Made by a program: the position numbers and the translations under genes. The notes below the pieces were generated by a model. The model was not told where the DNA came from and made no database searches. It saw only the letters and a list, made by a program, of their open reading frames with translations. Below are positions 23,771 through 31,955 of a stretch of DNA of 38,129 nt, in pieces. Numbering within the stretch: the stretch's first letter is position 1; each line of letters starts with the position of its first letter. Origin of the DNA: Blastococcus sp. (lineage in GTDB: Bacteria; Actinomycetota; Actinomycetes; Mycobacteriales; Geodermatophilaceae); the NCBI GenBank assembly GCA_025965695.1, contig JAOPWM010000051.1:1-38129 (forward strand), given 5' to 3'.

Positions 23771-24265
23771 GTGAGCGAAGCCCTGTGGGACCGCTCCCGG
23801 TGCTCCGTCGCCGGGACGCTGGCCGTCGTCGGTGAGAAGTGGAGCCTGCTCGTCCTGCGGGAGGCGTTCTTCGGGGTGCGCCGCTTCGCGGACTTCCAGC
23901 GCGTGCTCGGAGCACCGAAGGCGGTGCTGAGCGACCGGCTCGCCACGCTCGTGGAGCAGGGGATCCTCCGCCGGGTCCCGTACCAGGCCGAGGGTGAGCG
24001 GCAGCGGCAGGAGTATCGGCTGACGACGAAGGGCCGCGATCTCTATCCGACGCTGGTGGCCCTCATGCAGTGGGGCGACACGCATCTGGCCGACGGTCCG
24101 CCGCCGCTGGAGTTGCAGCACCAGGACTGCGGTGCGCCGGTGCACCTGGAGCTGGTCTGCGAGGCCGGTCACCGGCTCTCCGGGGCCTGGGAGGTCCGCC
24201 CGGTAGCGCAGTCGCGAGCCAATGCACTGGTGGCCCACACCCTCGCGGAGGACGCGAAGGCCTGA
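23771..24265 (+). CDS. HxlR/DUF24-family transcriptional regulator
   Basis: A 164-residue winged-helix regulator of the HxlR type. The conserved N-terminal cysteine (Cys11 in DRSRCSVAGTLAVVGEKWSLLVLREA) is the thiol used for redox or electrophile sensing in members such as YodB and HypR. The recognition helix is FADFQRVLGAPKAVLSDRLATLVEQGIL, and the wing follows in EYRLTTKGRDL. A C-terminal extension has Cys120 and Cys130 (QHQDCGAPVHLELVCEAGH), possibly a metal or redox site. It starts at GTG 23771. A TATGCT -10 box ends seven bases upstream, so the transcript may be leaderless. It probably represses itself and the divergent GNAT unit. Confidence 0.9.
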   Translation: MSEALWDRSRCSVAGTLAVVGEKWSLLVLREAFFGVRRFADFQRVLGAPKAVLSDRLATLVEQGILRRVPYQAEGERQRQEYRLTTKGRDLYPTLVALMQWGDTHLADGPPPLELQHQDCGAPVHLELVCEAGHRLSGAWEVRPVAQSRANALVAHTLAEDAKA

Positions 24266-24280
24266 ACCGCGGAGGCTCAG
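24262..24280. terminator. Weak convergent hairpin at HxlR/UPF0303 stops
   Basis: CTGAACC (24262-24268) and GGCTCAG (24274-24280) form a 7-bp stem with one mismatch around a 5-base loop. Both stop codons lie within the arms, as at 7740-7756. It may act as a weak bidirectional terminator. Confidence 0.3.
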
Positions 24281-24759
24281 CCCAGGTGTGCGCGGAGCGC
24301 GGCGACGACGATCCGGTGGTCCTCCAGCTGGGGCAGCCCCGAGACGACGACCACGCCGATCGGGCCCACCGAGCGCACGCTCACCGGGAACGCCCCGCCG
24401 TGCGCGGCGTACCGCAGCGGGTCCAGGCCGTACTCCTCCTCGAACGTCGTTCCCAGCTCGACGCTCGCCTGACGCATGTAGAGCGTGCTGTGGCCGAACC
24501 GGTCCACGACGCGGGTCTTGCGTTCGATCCACGCGTCGTTGTCCGGCGTCGCGCCTCGGAGCGCGACGTGGAACAGCTGATGGTGGTTTCGGCTGATGTC
24601 GATCGCGACCGGGGCCCGCTGCCGCCGGGCGGCGGCGGCCAGCGCCGTCCCGAGCTCCCAGGCGTCGTCGTTGGTGAAGGAGGTGAACTGCAGTTCCTCC
24701 TCCTCGGCGGCGAGGTCGGCCACGGACGGCCACGACACGGATGGCGGTGCGGCGGTCAT
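24277..24759 (-). CDS. UPF0303 / heme-degrading-domain (GlcG-HbpS-like) protein
   Basis: A 160-residue protein of the UPF0303 group (DUF336/HbpS-like fold). Characteristic strings are FTNDDAWELGTALAAAARR, APVAIDISRNHHQLFHVALRGATPDNDAWIERKTRVVDRFGHSTLYM, and YAAHGGAFPVSVRSVGPIGVVVVSGLPQLEDH. The HGGAFPV-type loop and GPIGVVVVSGL are conserved in this fold, which in HbpS binds heme and in GlcG is of unknown role. ATG 24759 overlaps the pabB-like stop by four bases (ATGA), so the two genes are translationally coupled. A link with folate synthesis is not known to me and may be coincidental. Confidence 0.85.
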   Translation of the reverse strand: MTAAPPSVSWPSVADLAAEEEELQFTSFTNDDAWELGTALAAAARRQRAPVAIDISRNHHQLFHVALRGATPDNDAWIERKTRVVDRFGHSTLYMRQASVELGTTFEEEYGLDPLRYAAHGGAFPVSVRSVGPIGVVVVSGLPQLEDHRIVVAALRAHLG

Positions 24760-25946
24760 GGCGACGTGTCTACCGTCCCGACCGCGGAAGCGGAGAGGAT
24801 CGCGGCCTTGGCCAGCAGCTCGGCCCGCTCCGCGGCCGGGTCCGAGCCCCAGGTGATGGCGCCGCCCGCGCCGTAGACGGCCGTACCGGAGACCCGGTCG
24901 ATCACGACGGTGCGGATGGCCACGCTGAACCGCGCCCGGAACGGTGCCCCGGGTGGTGCGACCACGCCGATCGCGCCGCAGTAGACGCCGCGCGGGCCTG
25001 GCTCCAGGTCCCGGATGAGCTGCATGCTGGCGCGCTTGGGTGCGCCAGTGACCGAGCCGCACGGGAACAGCGCGCGGAACACGTCGACCAGTCCGACGTC
25101 GTCCCGGGTGCGCGCGGTGATCTCCGAGGTCAGCTGCCACACGGTCGGGTAACGCTCGAGCACGAACAGGCCGGGGACGTCGACGCTGCCCACCCGGGCG
25201 ACCCGCGAGAGGTCGTTGCGGAGCAGGTCGACGATCATCAGGTTCTCGGCCCGCTCCTTGGGGCTGGCCCGCAGCCGGTCGCCCAGCCGCCGGTCGTCGT
25301 CGGCGGTGCGGCCGCGGGCGGCGGTGCCCTTCATCGGACGGGTCCGCAGCCGTTCGCCGTCCCAGTCGAAGAACAGCTCGGGGCTGGCGCTGGCGACCAC
25401 GTGCCGGCCCAGGTCCAGGTAGGCGTGGTGCGCACCGCGCTGCGCCCGGGCCAGGCCGGCGTAGAGCTCCTCCGGGTCGCCGTCGAACCGCGCCCGGAGC
25501 CGGTCGGTGAGGTTGACCTGGTAGGAGTCGCCGGCCGCGATGTGCTCGCGGATTCGGTCGACCGCGCGGCGGTGGTCGGTGTCGGAGCAGTCCGGCTGCC
25601 AGTCCAGCGGCGCGGTACGGGGAGTGGGCGCGACGTCGACCGGGGGGACGTCCGTCGGTGGTCCGCAGAGTCCGAACCAGGCCGGCGGCGGCCCGTCCGG
25701 ATCGGCCGCAGCGACCGGCAGTGCCGCGTCCAGGCCGGCCGCGGCCTCGTAGCCGAGGTAGCCGAAGGCCCAGTGTCCGGCGGCGGTCGCCCGCTCGACC
25801 TCGGCCAGTACCGGGACGACGTCGTCAGGTGTGTGCGCGGTGAGCACCCGGAAGGGGGGCGGGCACCGCAGCGCCGTCCCGGCCCGGAGGTCGTCGAACC
25901 GCGCCCACGGGCGGCCGTTGCCGGTCGCCTCGCCGCTGCCGGTCAT
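24756..25946 (-). CDS. pabB: Aminodeoxychorismate synthase component I
   Basis: A 396-residue chorismate-utilising enzyme making 4-amino-4-deoxychorismate for folate. It has RPMKGTAARG (203-212), where Lys206 is the nucleophile lysine of the PIKGT signature that distinguishes PabB from anthranilate synthase (PIAGT). It also shows NDLSRV (244-249) and PCGSVTGAPK (295-304), and ends with AVYGAGGAITWGSDPAAE. Length is that of the chorismate domain with a reduced N-terminal region. ATG 25946 follows GGGAGAGG. No glutamine amidotransferase (pabA) or ADC lyase (pabC) lies nearby; the downstream partner is the UPF0303 gene. Confidence 0.92.
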   Translation of the reverse strand: MTGSGEATGNGRPWARFDDLRAGTALRCPPPFRVLTAHTPDDVVPVLAEVERATAAGHWAFGYLGYEAAAGLDAALPVAAADPDGPPPAWFGLCGPPTDVPPVDVAPTPRTAPLDWQPDCSDTDHRRAVDRIREHIAAGDSYQVNLTDRLRARFDGDPEELYAGLARAQRGAHHAYLDLGRHVVASASPELFFDWDGERLRTRPMKGTAARGRTADDDRRLGDRLRASPKERAENLMIVDLLRNDLSRVARVGSVDVPGLFVLERYPTVWQLTSEITARTRDDVGLVDVFRALFPCGSVTGAPKRASMQLIRDLEPGPRGVYCGAIGVVAPPGAPFRARFSVAIRTVVIDRVSGTAVYGAGGAITWGSDPAAERAELLAKAAILSASAVGTVDTSP

Positions 25947-26169
25947 CGCACCGCCTCTCCCGTGCCGAGCGCGCAGCGTAGTCAGCGGCGCGGTGGCGGC
26001 CCGTGGCGCAGCCCGACGGCGGCCGGCTCCTCCATCAGCCACCGCAGGCTCTGCGCCGAAGCGGGTCGCCGTCCACGACGTCGACGATCCCCGGGGCGGC
26101 GGCAGCCGTCGGTATCACACTGGCGCGGCCCTGGGGTCAGGGTGCCCGGGTGAGACGGAGGGAGCCGCG

Positions 26170-26745
26170 GTGAGGCGGATCGTGCTGATGACGTCGGTGT
26201 CGATGGACGGCTTCTTCGAGGGGCCGGGCGGGAACCTCGACTGGCACCTGGTGGACGACGAGGTGCATGCGGAGTTCAACGAGGTACTGGGTGCCATGAG
26301 CGCCTTCCTCGACGGCCGGGTCACCTACGAGCTGATGGCCGGGTTCAGGCCCACGGCCGACAGCGATCCGGAGAGCTCGCCGCCGATGGTGGAGTTCGCG
26401 CGCATGTGGCGGGACATGCCGAAGGTCGTGTTCTCCCGGACGCTGGAGCGGGCCGACTGGAACGCCACGGTGGTCCGGGACGTCGTCCCCGACGAGATCC
26501 GGCGGTTGAAGGAGCAGCCCGGCGGGGACATGGCCGTCGGCGGGGCCGACCTCGCCGACACGTTCCGGCGGCACGACCTGATCGACGAGTACCGCCTCTA
26601 CGTGCATCCCGTCCTGCTCGGCCGCGGCACCCCGTTGTTCCGGCCCGCGGACGCGCCGGCCGCACTCAGCCTCCTGGAGACCCGGACCTTCGGCAACGGT
26701 GTGGTCCTGCTCCGGTACGAGCGCCCGGCACGGGTTCCCGGCTGA
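26170..26745 (+). CDS. Dihydrofolate reductase / RibD-C family protein
   Basis: A 191-residue RibD C-terminal/DHFR-like reductase. It begins RRIVLMTSVSMDGFFEGPGGNLDW, the usual N-terminal strand and substrate loop. Next are SAFLDGRVTYELMAGF and KVVFSRTLERADW, the NADP-binding GGDMAVGGADLADTF, and LIDEYRLYVHPVLLGRGTPLF. These small reductases are common in actinobacteria and are not true folate enzymes; most have no known substrate. The start is GTG 26170 with GAGGGAG upstream. It stands alone between the divergent pabB unit and the convergent GAF-ANTAR gene. Intact. Confidence 0.88.
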   Translation: MRRIVLMTSVSMDGFFEGPGGNLDWHLVDDEVHAEFNEVLGAMSAFLDGRVTYELMAGFRPTADSDPESSPPMVEFARMWRDMPKVVFSRTLERADWNATVVRDVVPDEIRRLKEQPGGDMAVGGADLADTFRRHDLIDEYRLYVHPVLLGRGTPLFRPADAPAALSLLETRTFGNGVVLLRYERPARVPG

Positions 26746-26755
26746 GGCGCCGCGG

Positions 26756-27487
26756 TCAGGGCGTGTCGGCCGGCTGCAGATCGGCGGCGCCGAGGGACCC
26801 TGAGACGACGGCCTCGGCGATGGTCGTCAGCGATTCCCCCGACCGCCGGGCGTGGGAGCGCATGAGCTGGAACGCGGCCGCGACGTCGATCCCGGCCCGG
26901 GCCGAGAGCACGCCCTTCGCCTGCTCGATGAGGATCCGGCTGTTCAGGGCCGCCTGCAGCTGTTCGGCGAGGATCACCTGATCGCGGACGGCACGCTCGT
27001 GCAGCAGGCCGATCGTGGCGACGTCGGCCAGGCCCTGGACGACGGCGAGATGGTCGTCGCTGAGCGGCGAGTGATCGACGGCGAACAGATTGAGGGCGCC
27101 GATCACCTGACGCCGCAGCCTCAGCGGGACTGCGTGCACGGTGCTGAACCCCAGTCCCAGCGCGGCGTCGGCGAAGACCGGCCACCTGCTCCGGGCGTCG
27201 GCCAGATCGATGTTCGGGATGATCAGCCCCGTCCCGAAGCAGTCCAGGCACGGCCCTTCCCGGTTCTGCAGCTCGAACAACTCGAGCAGCCGGGTGGACT
27301 CGTCGGTGTATGCGACCAGCTGCAGCCGGCCGCGTTGGTTGTCGAGCATGAGTCCGGCGGCGTCGGTGTCGACGAGTTCGATGGCGCGCTCGGTGAGGGT
27401 CTGCAGGAACTCGACGACGTCGAACTCCTCGACCAGCGTGTCCGCCAGCTCGACGAAGACCTGGGCGAGGCGTTGTTCCCGCGCCAT
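26756..27487 (-). CDS. GAF and ANTAR domain regulator
   Basis: A 243-residue cytosolic protein with an N-terminal GAF sensor domain (about 10-165; LVDTDAAGLMLDNQRGRLQLVAYTDE, REGPCLDCFGTG, GFSTVHAVPLRLRRQVIGALNLF) and a C-terminal ANTAR RNA-binding domain (about 175-235; LQAALNSRILIEQAKGVLSARAGIDVAAAFQLMRSHARR). ANTAR proteins bind dual hexaloop hairpins in nascent mRNA and prevent termination. The cysteines in GPCLDC could sense a ligand or redox state. ATG 27487 follows AGGAG. It lies 61 bases downstream of a second GAF-ANTAR gene in the same direction. Confidence 0.92.
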   Translation of the reverse strand: MAREQRLAQVFVELADTLVEEFDVVEFLQTLTERAIELVDTDAAGLMLDNQRGRLQLVAYTDESTRLLELFELQNREGPCLDCFGTGLIIPNIDLADARSRWPVFADAALGLGFSTVHAVPLRLRRQVIGALNLFAVDHSPLSDDHLAVVQGLADVATIGLLHERAVRDQVILAEQLQAALNSRILIEQAKGVLSARAGIDVAAAFQLMRSHARRSGESLTTIAEAVVSGSLGAADLQPADTP

Positions 27488-27548
27488 CCTGTGCTCCTGC
27501 CCGCCCGTGTCCGGGCCTGTCCGTGAGGTCCAGCTGCGCCGGCCGGTG

Positions 27549-28265
27549 TCAGCGGACGTCGCCATTCTCGGCGAGATCGACGGTGCCGTGCACCACGTCC
27601 CGTGCCACCTCGCCGATGGGTCGTTGTTCGGCGTAGGCCCGCGCCCTCAACAGCACGAGGGCCTCGGCCAGGCCGATACCAGCCTGCACCGACACGATGC
27701 CCGTCGCCTGGTGGACCTCGGCCCGGTCGTCGATCACGGAGAGGGATTCGAGCGGCGCCGCGTCGGCGGTGGCGAGTGTCTGCAGGTGAAGCAGGAGCTG
27801 GGTCGCGGCGTCGGCGTACGAGAGAGCCTCTGTGAGGTCCGCCAGATCCAGAGCTCCGGGGGAGTCCCGGTACAGGTCGAGGACGCCGACGCGGATCGCG
27901 CCCACGCGCAGGGGGACGGCGAAGACCGCCGCCACCCCGGCCGCCAAGGCGCCGCTGGCGAAGGCCGGCCAGAGGCGCGGCGCAGTCGCGGCGAGATCGG
28001 GCTGGAGCACGGGGCGCCCGGATTGTGAGGCGTCCACGCAGGGACCCTCTCCGAGGGTGAACTGGAGCTCCTCCAGCTCCAGCGCGGCGCCGTCCGTCGC
28101 CGCGACGGTCCCTGCCGGCCCCTTCTCGGTCATCAGCGCGAGTCCGACGCCGCTCACCGGAAGCGCCCGGGCGCAGGCCCGCACCAGAAGGGCCGGCAGC
28201 CCGGATCCGTCAGGGGAGTCGGCCCAGACGGCGGAGAGGATCTCAGCGACCCGGACCGACGTCAT
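27549..28265 (-). CDS. Second GAF and ANTAR domain regulator
   Basis: A 238-residue protein with the same architecture as its downstream neighbour. The GAF region contains VSGVGLALMTEKG, EELQFTLGEGPCVDASQSGRPVLQPDL and GVAAVFAVPLRVGAIRVGVLDLYRD. The ANTAR helices are EVHQATGIVSVQAGIGLAEALVLLRARAYAEQRPIGEVARDVV. The first ANTAR helix has VHQATGIV where the partner has LIEQAKGVL, so RNA specificity may differ. ATG 28265 is preferred (GGAGGTG just upstream); GTG 28277 would add four residues. The pair probably arose by old duplication. Targets are not visible in the window. Confidence 0.9.
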   Translation of the reverse strand: MTSVRVAEILSAVWADSPDGSGLPALLVRACARALPVSGVGLALMTEKGPAGTVAATDGAALELEELQFTLGEGPCVDASQSGRPVLQPDLAATAPRLWPAFASGALAAGVAAVFAVPLRVGAIRVGVLDLYRDSPGALDLADLTEALSYADAATQLLLHLQTLATADAAPLESLSVIDDRAEVHQATGIVSVQAGIGLAEALVLLRARAYAEQRPIGEVARDVVHGTVDLAENGDVR

Positions 28266-28384
28266 GCTCACCTCCACCCTGCGCGCCGCCGTCCGAACTG
28301 CGGTGGCCGCGCACGGCGAGCCACCGCGCCCCCGGCGGTTTCGGTGGCCGGCCGGACGCTACCGCCGCATGCGCGGCCCGACGG

Positions 28385-28933
28385 TCACGGTCGACCGGCC
28401 GGCTGGGCACGCCGGAGGTTGCGCAAGGTCACGGTTGTCCCGTGCGGTCCGGACGTGAGGGTGACGGCGGCGAGCATCGTCATCATGCGCAGGCCACGTC
28501 CCCGGTCACCTCGGGCAGTGCGGGTTGTCGTCCACCGGCCGTAATCGCGGATCACGATCTCCACACATCCGCCGTCGACCTCGGCGTGGACGTCGAAGAA
28601 GGGCTCCGTCGGCTGCAGCGCGTGCTCGAGGCCGTTGGCGGCGGCCTCGCAGGCGGCGAGGACGAGGTCGTCGGTCTCGTCGTCAGGCACCTCGGCCTGC
28701 GCGAGGAAGGGGCGCAGCGCGCGCCGCACGCGCCGCACGCTCCCGCCCGTGGAAGGGAACCGCCACGCACACGCCCGGCGTTCCCGAACGGGCGCGACCG
28801 CGACGAGCGGTTCCTGCAGATCGGCACCGTCGAGCGCGCTGCCGTCGGCAGCGAGAACCTCGACGGGTTCGGCATCGATGCGATCGACCACGGAAACTCC
28901 CACCCTCGGTGAGGTCGCCGGGTCCGGGGCCAC
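28385..28933 (-). CDS. Anti-sigma-type ATP-binding (HATPase_c_2) protein
   Basis: A protein of about 182 residues whose C-terminal 130 residues form a GHKL ATPase domain of the anti-sigma/serine kinase type (SpoIIAB/RsbW-like). It has the N box LVLAACEAAANGLEHA (Glu96, Asn100), the G1 motif IRDYGRW (Asp130, Gly132), and a G2-like RGRGLRMM (144-151). The N-terminal 50 residues are of no known type. GTG 28933 gives the longest reading but has a poor ribosome site; GTG 28888 behind GGTGGGA is a good alternative. It precedes the GAF-ANTAR pair on the same strand with about 120 bases between. Its sigma or anti-anti-sigma partner is not in the window. Confidence 0.83.
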   Translation of the reverse strand: MAPDPATSPRVGVSVVDRIDAEPVEVLAADGSALDGADLQEPLVAVAPVRERRACAWRFPSTGGSVRRVRRALRPFLAQAEVPDDETDDLVLAACEAAANGLEHALQPTEPFFDVHAEVDGGCVEIVIRDYGRWTTTRTARGDRGRGLRMMTMLAAVTLTSGPHGTTVTLRNLRRAQPAGRP

Positions 28934-29145
28934 CAGATGAACGACTGAGCCGCTCCACTCCCGAGAAAATGTAACCCCGGGCAGCGCTCACCGACAGTCC
29001 ATCGGCGGCGCTACCGGCTCTGCTGCCCTGTCCCTGGTGGCGAGGAGGCTGCGTCACGGCGCACGGAACGGCTCCGGCACGACCGGATCGCCTCGACGCT
29101 GCCTCTCCTGACCCGGACTCGTCGTCCCGGCGCCGGGCGGCGTGG

Positions 29146-29787
29146 TCAGCGGACCCTCTCCGCGACATCGCGGTCTGCAGAGGCCTGGGCGGCAGGGGCC
29201 TGGACTGGGTCGGGCTGTCGGACATCGGCGTGGTCGTCGATCATCCGGGACTCGTCGAAGGGGCTCTCGCCGGAGAGCGCGGCCGACAACTGCTCCCGGT
29301 CGAGCTGGTGGGTCCAGGTGGCCACGAGCACCGTGGCGATGGCGTTGCCCGCGAAGTTGGTCAGGGCCCGGGCCTGGGACATGAACCGGTCGATGCCGAC
29401 GATGAGACCGACGCCCGCGCAGCGCGACGGAGAGGTGCAGGCCCTCGCCGGGGTGCAGCAGGTTGCCGACCACCAGCCCGATGGCCAGGGCGACCGTCGA
29501 CATCAGCAGGAAGTAGCCCAGGGCCAGACCGCCGATCCGGCCCACGCTGGCAGCCTGCCGGACGGCGCCGATGCCGAGCACGATGGTGCAGAAGATGACC
29601 GGGCGATGAGCATCTTGATCAGCGCGACGAATGCCGTGCCCAACCACTTGAGGCCGACGGCGAACTCGGGGAACACGAAGCCCACGAGGATGCCCAGGAT
29701 CACCGCCGCGATGACCGCGATGTAGAGCCAGTGTGTGCGGTCCCGCCGTGCCGGTGCTGTCTGCTCAGCGGCCGATCCTGACGCCAT
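29146..29787 (-). pseudogene. Dicarboxylate/amino acid:cation symporter with large internal deletion
   Basis: ATG 29787 (AGGAG upstream) opens a DctA-like sequence: HWLYIAVIAAVILGILVGFVF, then LKWLGTAFVALIKMLIA. A missing C near 29606 shifts frame, and homology continues as [39 protein letters not shown] and GEGLHLS. It then jumps near 29415 to the C-terminus, [38 protein letters not shown] and [13 protein letters not shown]. About 250 central residues, with the substrate-binding hairpins, are missing. A frameshift plus a deletion of about 0.8 kb leaves a dead transporter. Live members import succinate, fumarate or malate with Na+ or H+. Confidence 0.88.
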
Positions 29788-30039
29788 GGCTGCTCCTGGA
29801 GGACGGGCCGGTGGCGCGCCCCGTCCGGCGAGCCAACGGTGTGCGGCCCCCGGCGGCTCGCAACCGGGAACGACGGACGGGACCTCCGCCTGTGCGCCCG
29901 GCCCTTGCGGTCCACCTGGCCTGACCCGAACTGAGCAGGACCCGCGGGGGTTGGATCCGCCGTGCCTCCGCCGTCCGTCGATCGGGCGGTCCGTGAGACG
30001 TCTCGACCGCTCGGGCCGGCGAGGTGGCGGACGCCCCGG

Positions 30040-31689
30040 TCACCTGCCGGCCGCGGCGATCCCTCCGATGCCGTCGTCGCGGCCGAGCGGGCCGCCGGTC
30101 GTGTCGATGGCCGGGTGCCTCCCCCCGATCGGGCCGAGCGTCGCGGCCATCAGCAGCCGGCGGGTCACCTCCCGGACCACCTGGAAGGTCGCCGGGTCAC
30201 CCCATGCTGTGTCGCACGCCTCGTCGTCCAGGGCGCACTCCCACTTGCTGGTGCCGGAGTCGAAGACGGCGGCTCCGCTGGGCGTCGTGTAGTAGGTGAC
30301 GTCGGAGGCGTCGTCGATGCCCCCCTGTCCCGTGCAGCGGACGGGGGAGTGGAACAGCACCTGCAGCGGATGGGGTGTGGGTACGCGGAGATCGACCCGG
30401 TCGTACTCGGGCCCCACGAGCACGCCCAGTTCCTGGCCCGGCTGCAGGCCCATCCCCTCGGTGAGCCAGGACAGCATGGGTGCGACGACGAGCTTCGCCC
30501 GGCCGGGGTTGCACTGGTAGAAGCCGCCGACCAGTTCGCTCTCCGGACGGGAGACCGGCGGCCGCCGCCATTGCGCCGTCGACTCGCCCGGATCCGTGCG
30601 GGTGACCGGATCGATCCCGGCATCCTTGTAGTCGGTCTCCAGCCGGTCGGGGCCGAGTTCGGTCGGCGAGAGGCGGATGTGCCGGTACACGGCGTTGGCG
30701 CCCAGGAAGAAGATGTTGGTGCCGGCGTCCCGCGCGGCGGTCAGAGCGTTGCGCATCCCGGTCGAGTAGTACTCGTCGTGCCCCGGCGACACCACGGCGA
30801 GGGCACCGACGAGCAGCCGCGGGTCGTCGTGCAGGTCGACGTCGGTCGCGTAGCCCAGGGGGATGCCGAGCTTCTCGGCGAACGTGACCAACGGCAGTTC
30901 GTTGCCGAGGAAGTCCGCCGCCCCGGCCTGCTCCGCGTAGGGCCGGTCGAAGCTGACCGCGTAGGAGCGCGTCTCCATTCTGCGGTCCGGCCCGTGGTAA
31001 AGGCTCGAGCCGCCCCAGCTGTTGTAGGCCTGCCAGTTGGTCACGGCCTGTACGAGCACGATGCGGCCGACGGTGGTGGGGGAGCGGACGGTCAGCGGTA
31101 CGTAGCTCTGGGCGCCGTCGGCGCCTTCCAGTCGCAGCAGGTATGCCCCGGGCGGCCAGTCCGTCGCGGTCACGGTGGCGCTCGCCTGCCAGGGTGCAGT
31201 CACGGTGCGCGTGTCCGGCGCGATGACCGGGGCGGGCTGGACCACGGTCGGGTACGGACCTCCCCGCCACGCGAGGGCGGCCTGTTCGGCGCCGTAGCTG
31301 CCCATCCGGAACGCCGACACGGTGAACGACCCGGCAGTGGCCGACACCCGCAAGGCGACGGACCTCCCAGGCAGCACGCTCGTCCGGTCGGCGTACCCCT
31401 CGATCCGGGCGCCCGGCGGCGACGCGGTGTGCCAGTCGGCGGCAGGGGACAGCGGCACGGTGCGGGGAGCGGCGAGCGATGCACTCGCGGCCGCCGCTGT
31501 GGGGGGCGTCGGTGCGGCCTCCGTCGGCAGCGTCGCGGCGTCGAGCCAGGAGGGGCGGTCGGACTCCCGTACCAGCACGACGGCCGCGGCCACGAGCGCC
31601 ACGACGAGGATCCCGGCCAGGGTCGACCGCCGGAGGAGCGCCGTGCGCCGTGGTCGGTCGGGGGTCGGCGCCGGTCGCATGCCAGGCAT
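30040..31689 (-). CDS. Membrane-anchored N,N-dimethylformamidase beta-subunit-like protein
   Basis: A 549-residue protein with one N-terminal membrane segment (LAGILVVALVAAAVVLVRE, about 23-41), a Pro/Ala/Thr-rich linker, an Ig-like beta region (GRSVALRVSATAGSFTVSAFRMG), and a long C-terminal domain like that of the DMFase large subunit. That domain shows WQAYNSWGGSSLYHG, FDRPYAEQAG, SPGHDEYYSTGMRNAL and NIFFLGANAVYRHIRL. Being outside the cell, it is unlikely to be a true amidase of DMF; many actinobacteria have such surface homologues of unknown role. ATG 31689 is chosen over ATG 31680; neither has a good ribosome site. It follows the flippase and PAP2 remnants and may belong with them. Confidence 0.82.
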   Translation of the reverse strand: MPGMRPAPTPDRPRRTALLRRSTLAGILVVALVAAAVVLVRESDRPSWLDAATLPTEAAPTPPTAAAASASLAAPRTVPLSPAADWHTASPPGARIEGYADRTSVLPGRSVALRVSATAGSFTVSAFRMGSYGAEQAALAWRGGPYPTVVQPAPVIAPDTRTVTAPWQASATVTATDWPPGAYLLRLEGADGAQSYVPLTVRSPTTVGRIVLVQAVTNWQAYNSWGGSSLYHGPDRRMETRSYAVSFDRPYAEQAGAADFLGNELPLVTFAEKLGIPLGYATDVDLHDDPRLLVGALAVVSPGHDEYYSTGMRNALTAARDAGTNIFFLGANAVYRHIRLSPTELGPDRLETDYKDAGIDPVTRTDPGESTAQWRRPPVSRPESELVGGFYQCNPGRAKLVVAPMLSWLTEGMGLQPGQELGVLVGPEYDRVDLRVPTPHPLQVLFHSPVRCTGQGGIDDASDVTYYTTPSGAAVFDSGTSKWECALDDEACDTAWGDPATFQVVREVTRRLLMAATLGPIGGRHPAIDTTGGPLGRDDGIGGIAAAGR

Positions 31690-31757
31690 TCTGCGGGCCG
31701 GCGGGGACCCGCCACGGCGGTCTGGCACCTCCCGGCGTGTCCCGGTCGCCCTCGTGA

Positions 31758-31955
31758 CTACGGCACGCCCGAGCTCGGCCCGACCGCCGCCACCACCAGC
31801 GGCGCCCCCAGGACGCCCAGCAGGTGGAATGCGTGGAACGCCGGCCGCCAGCCGTCGGGCAGGCCGTTGACGAACCGCAAGATCGAGCGCTCGAACGACC
31901 CGACGGTGCCACCGCCACCGCCCATGCGACGAGTGCGGTCTCGGGTCCGCGTCAT
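31758..31955 (-). pseudogene. PAP2-family phosphatase, N-terminal fragment
   Basis: ATG 31955 overlaps the flippase-like gene stop by four bases (ATGA). The 65 codons give SFERSILRFVNGLPDGWRPA followed by FHAFHLLGVLGAPLVVAAVG, which matches the first helix of PAP2 membrane phosphatases of the kind that begin with xxNGLPD. It then ends in PSSGVP and a stop. The lipid-phosphatase motifs (KxxxxxxRP, PSGH, SRxxxxxH) are absent. The next gene starts 68 bases on. It is either the stump of a deleted gene or a short protein that keeps one membrane helix; I favour the stump. Confidence 0.6.

Noticed and set aside
28934-29145. SigB-type promoter upstream of the anti-sigma gene
   Set aside because: The AT-rich GGTTACATTTTC stretch does not form a convincing GTTT/GGGTAT pair.
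30040-31689. Dimethylformamide degradation by the DMFase-like protein
   Set aside because: It has a membrane anchor and no small-subunit gene, so true DMF hydrolysis is unlikely.
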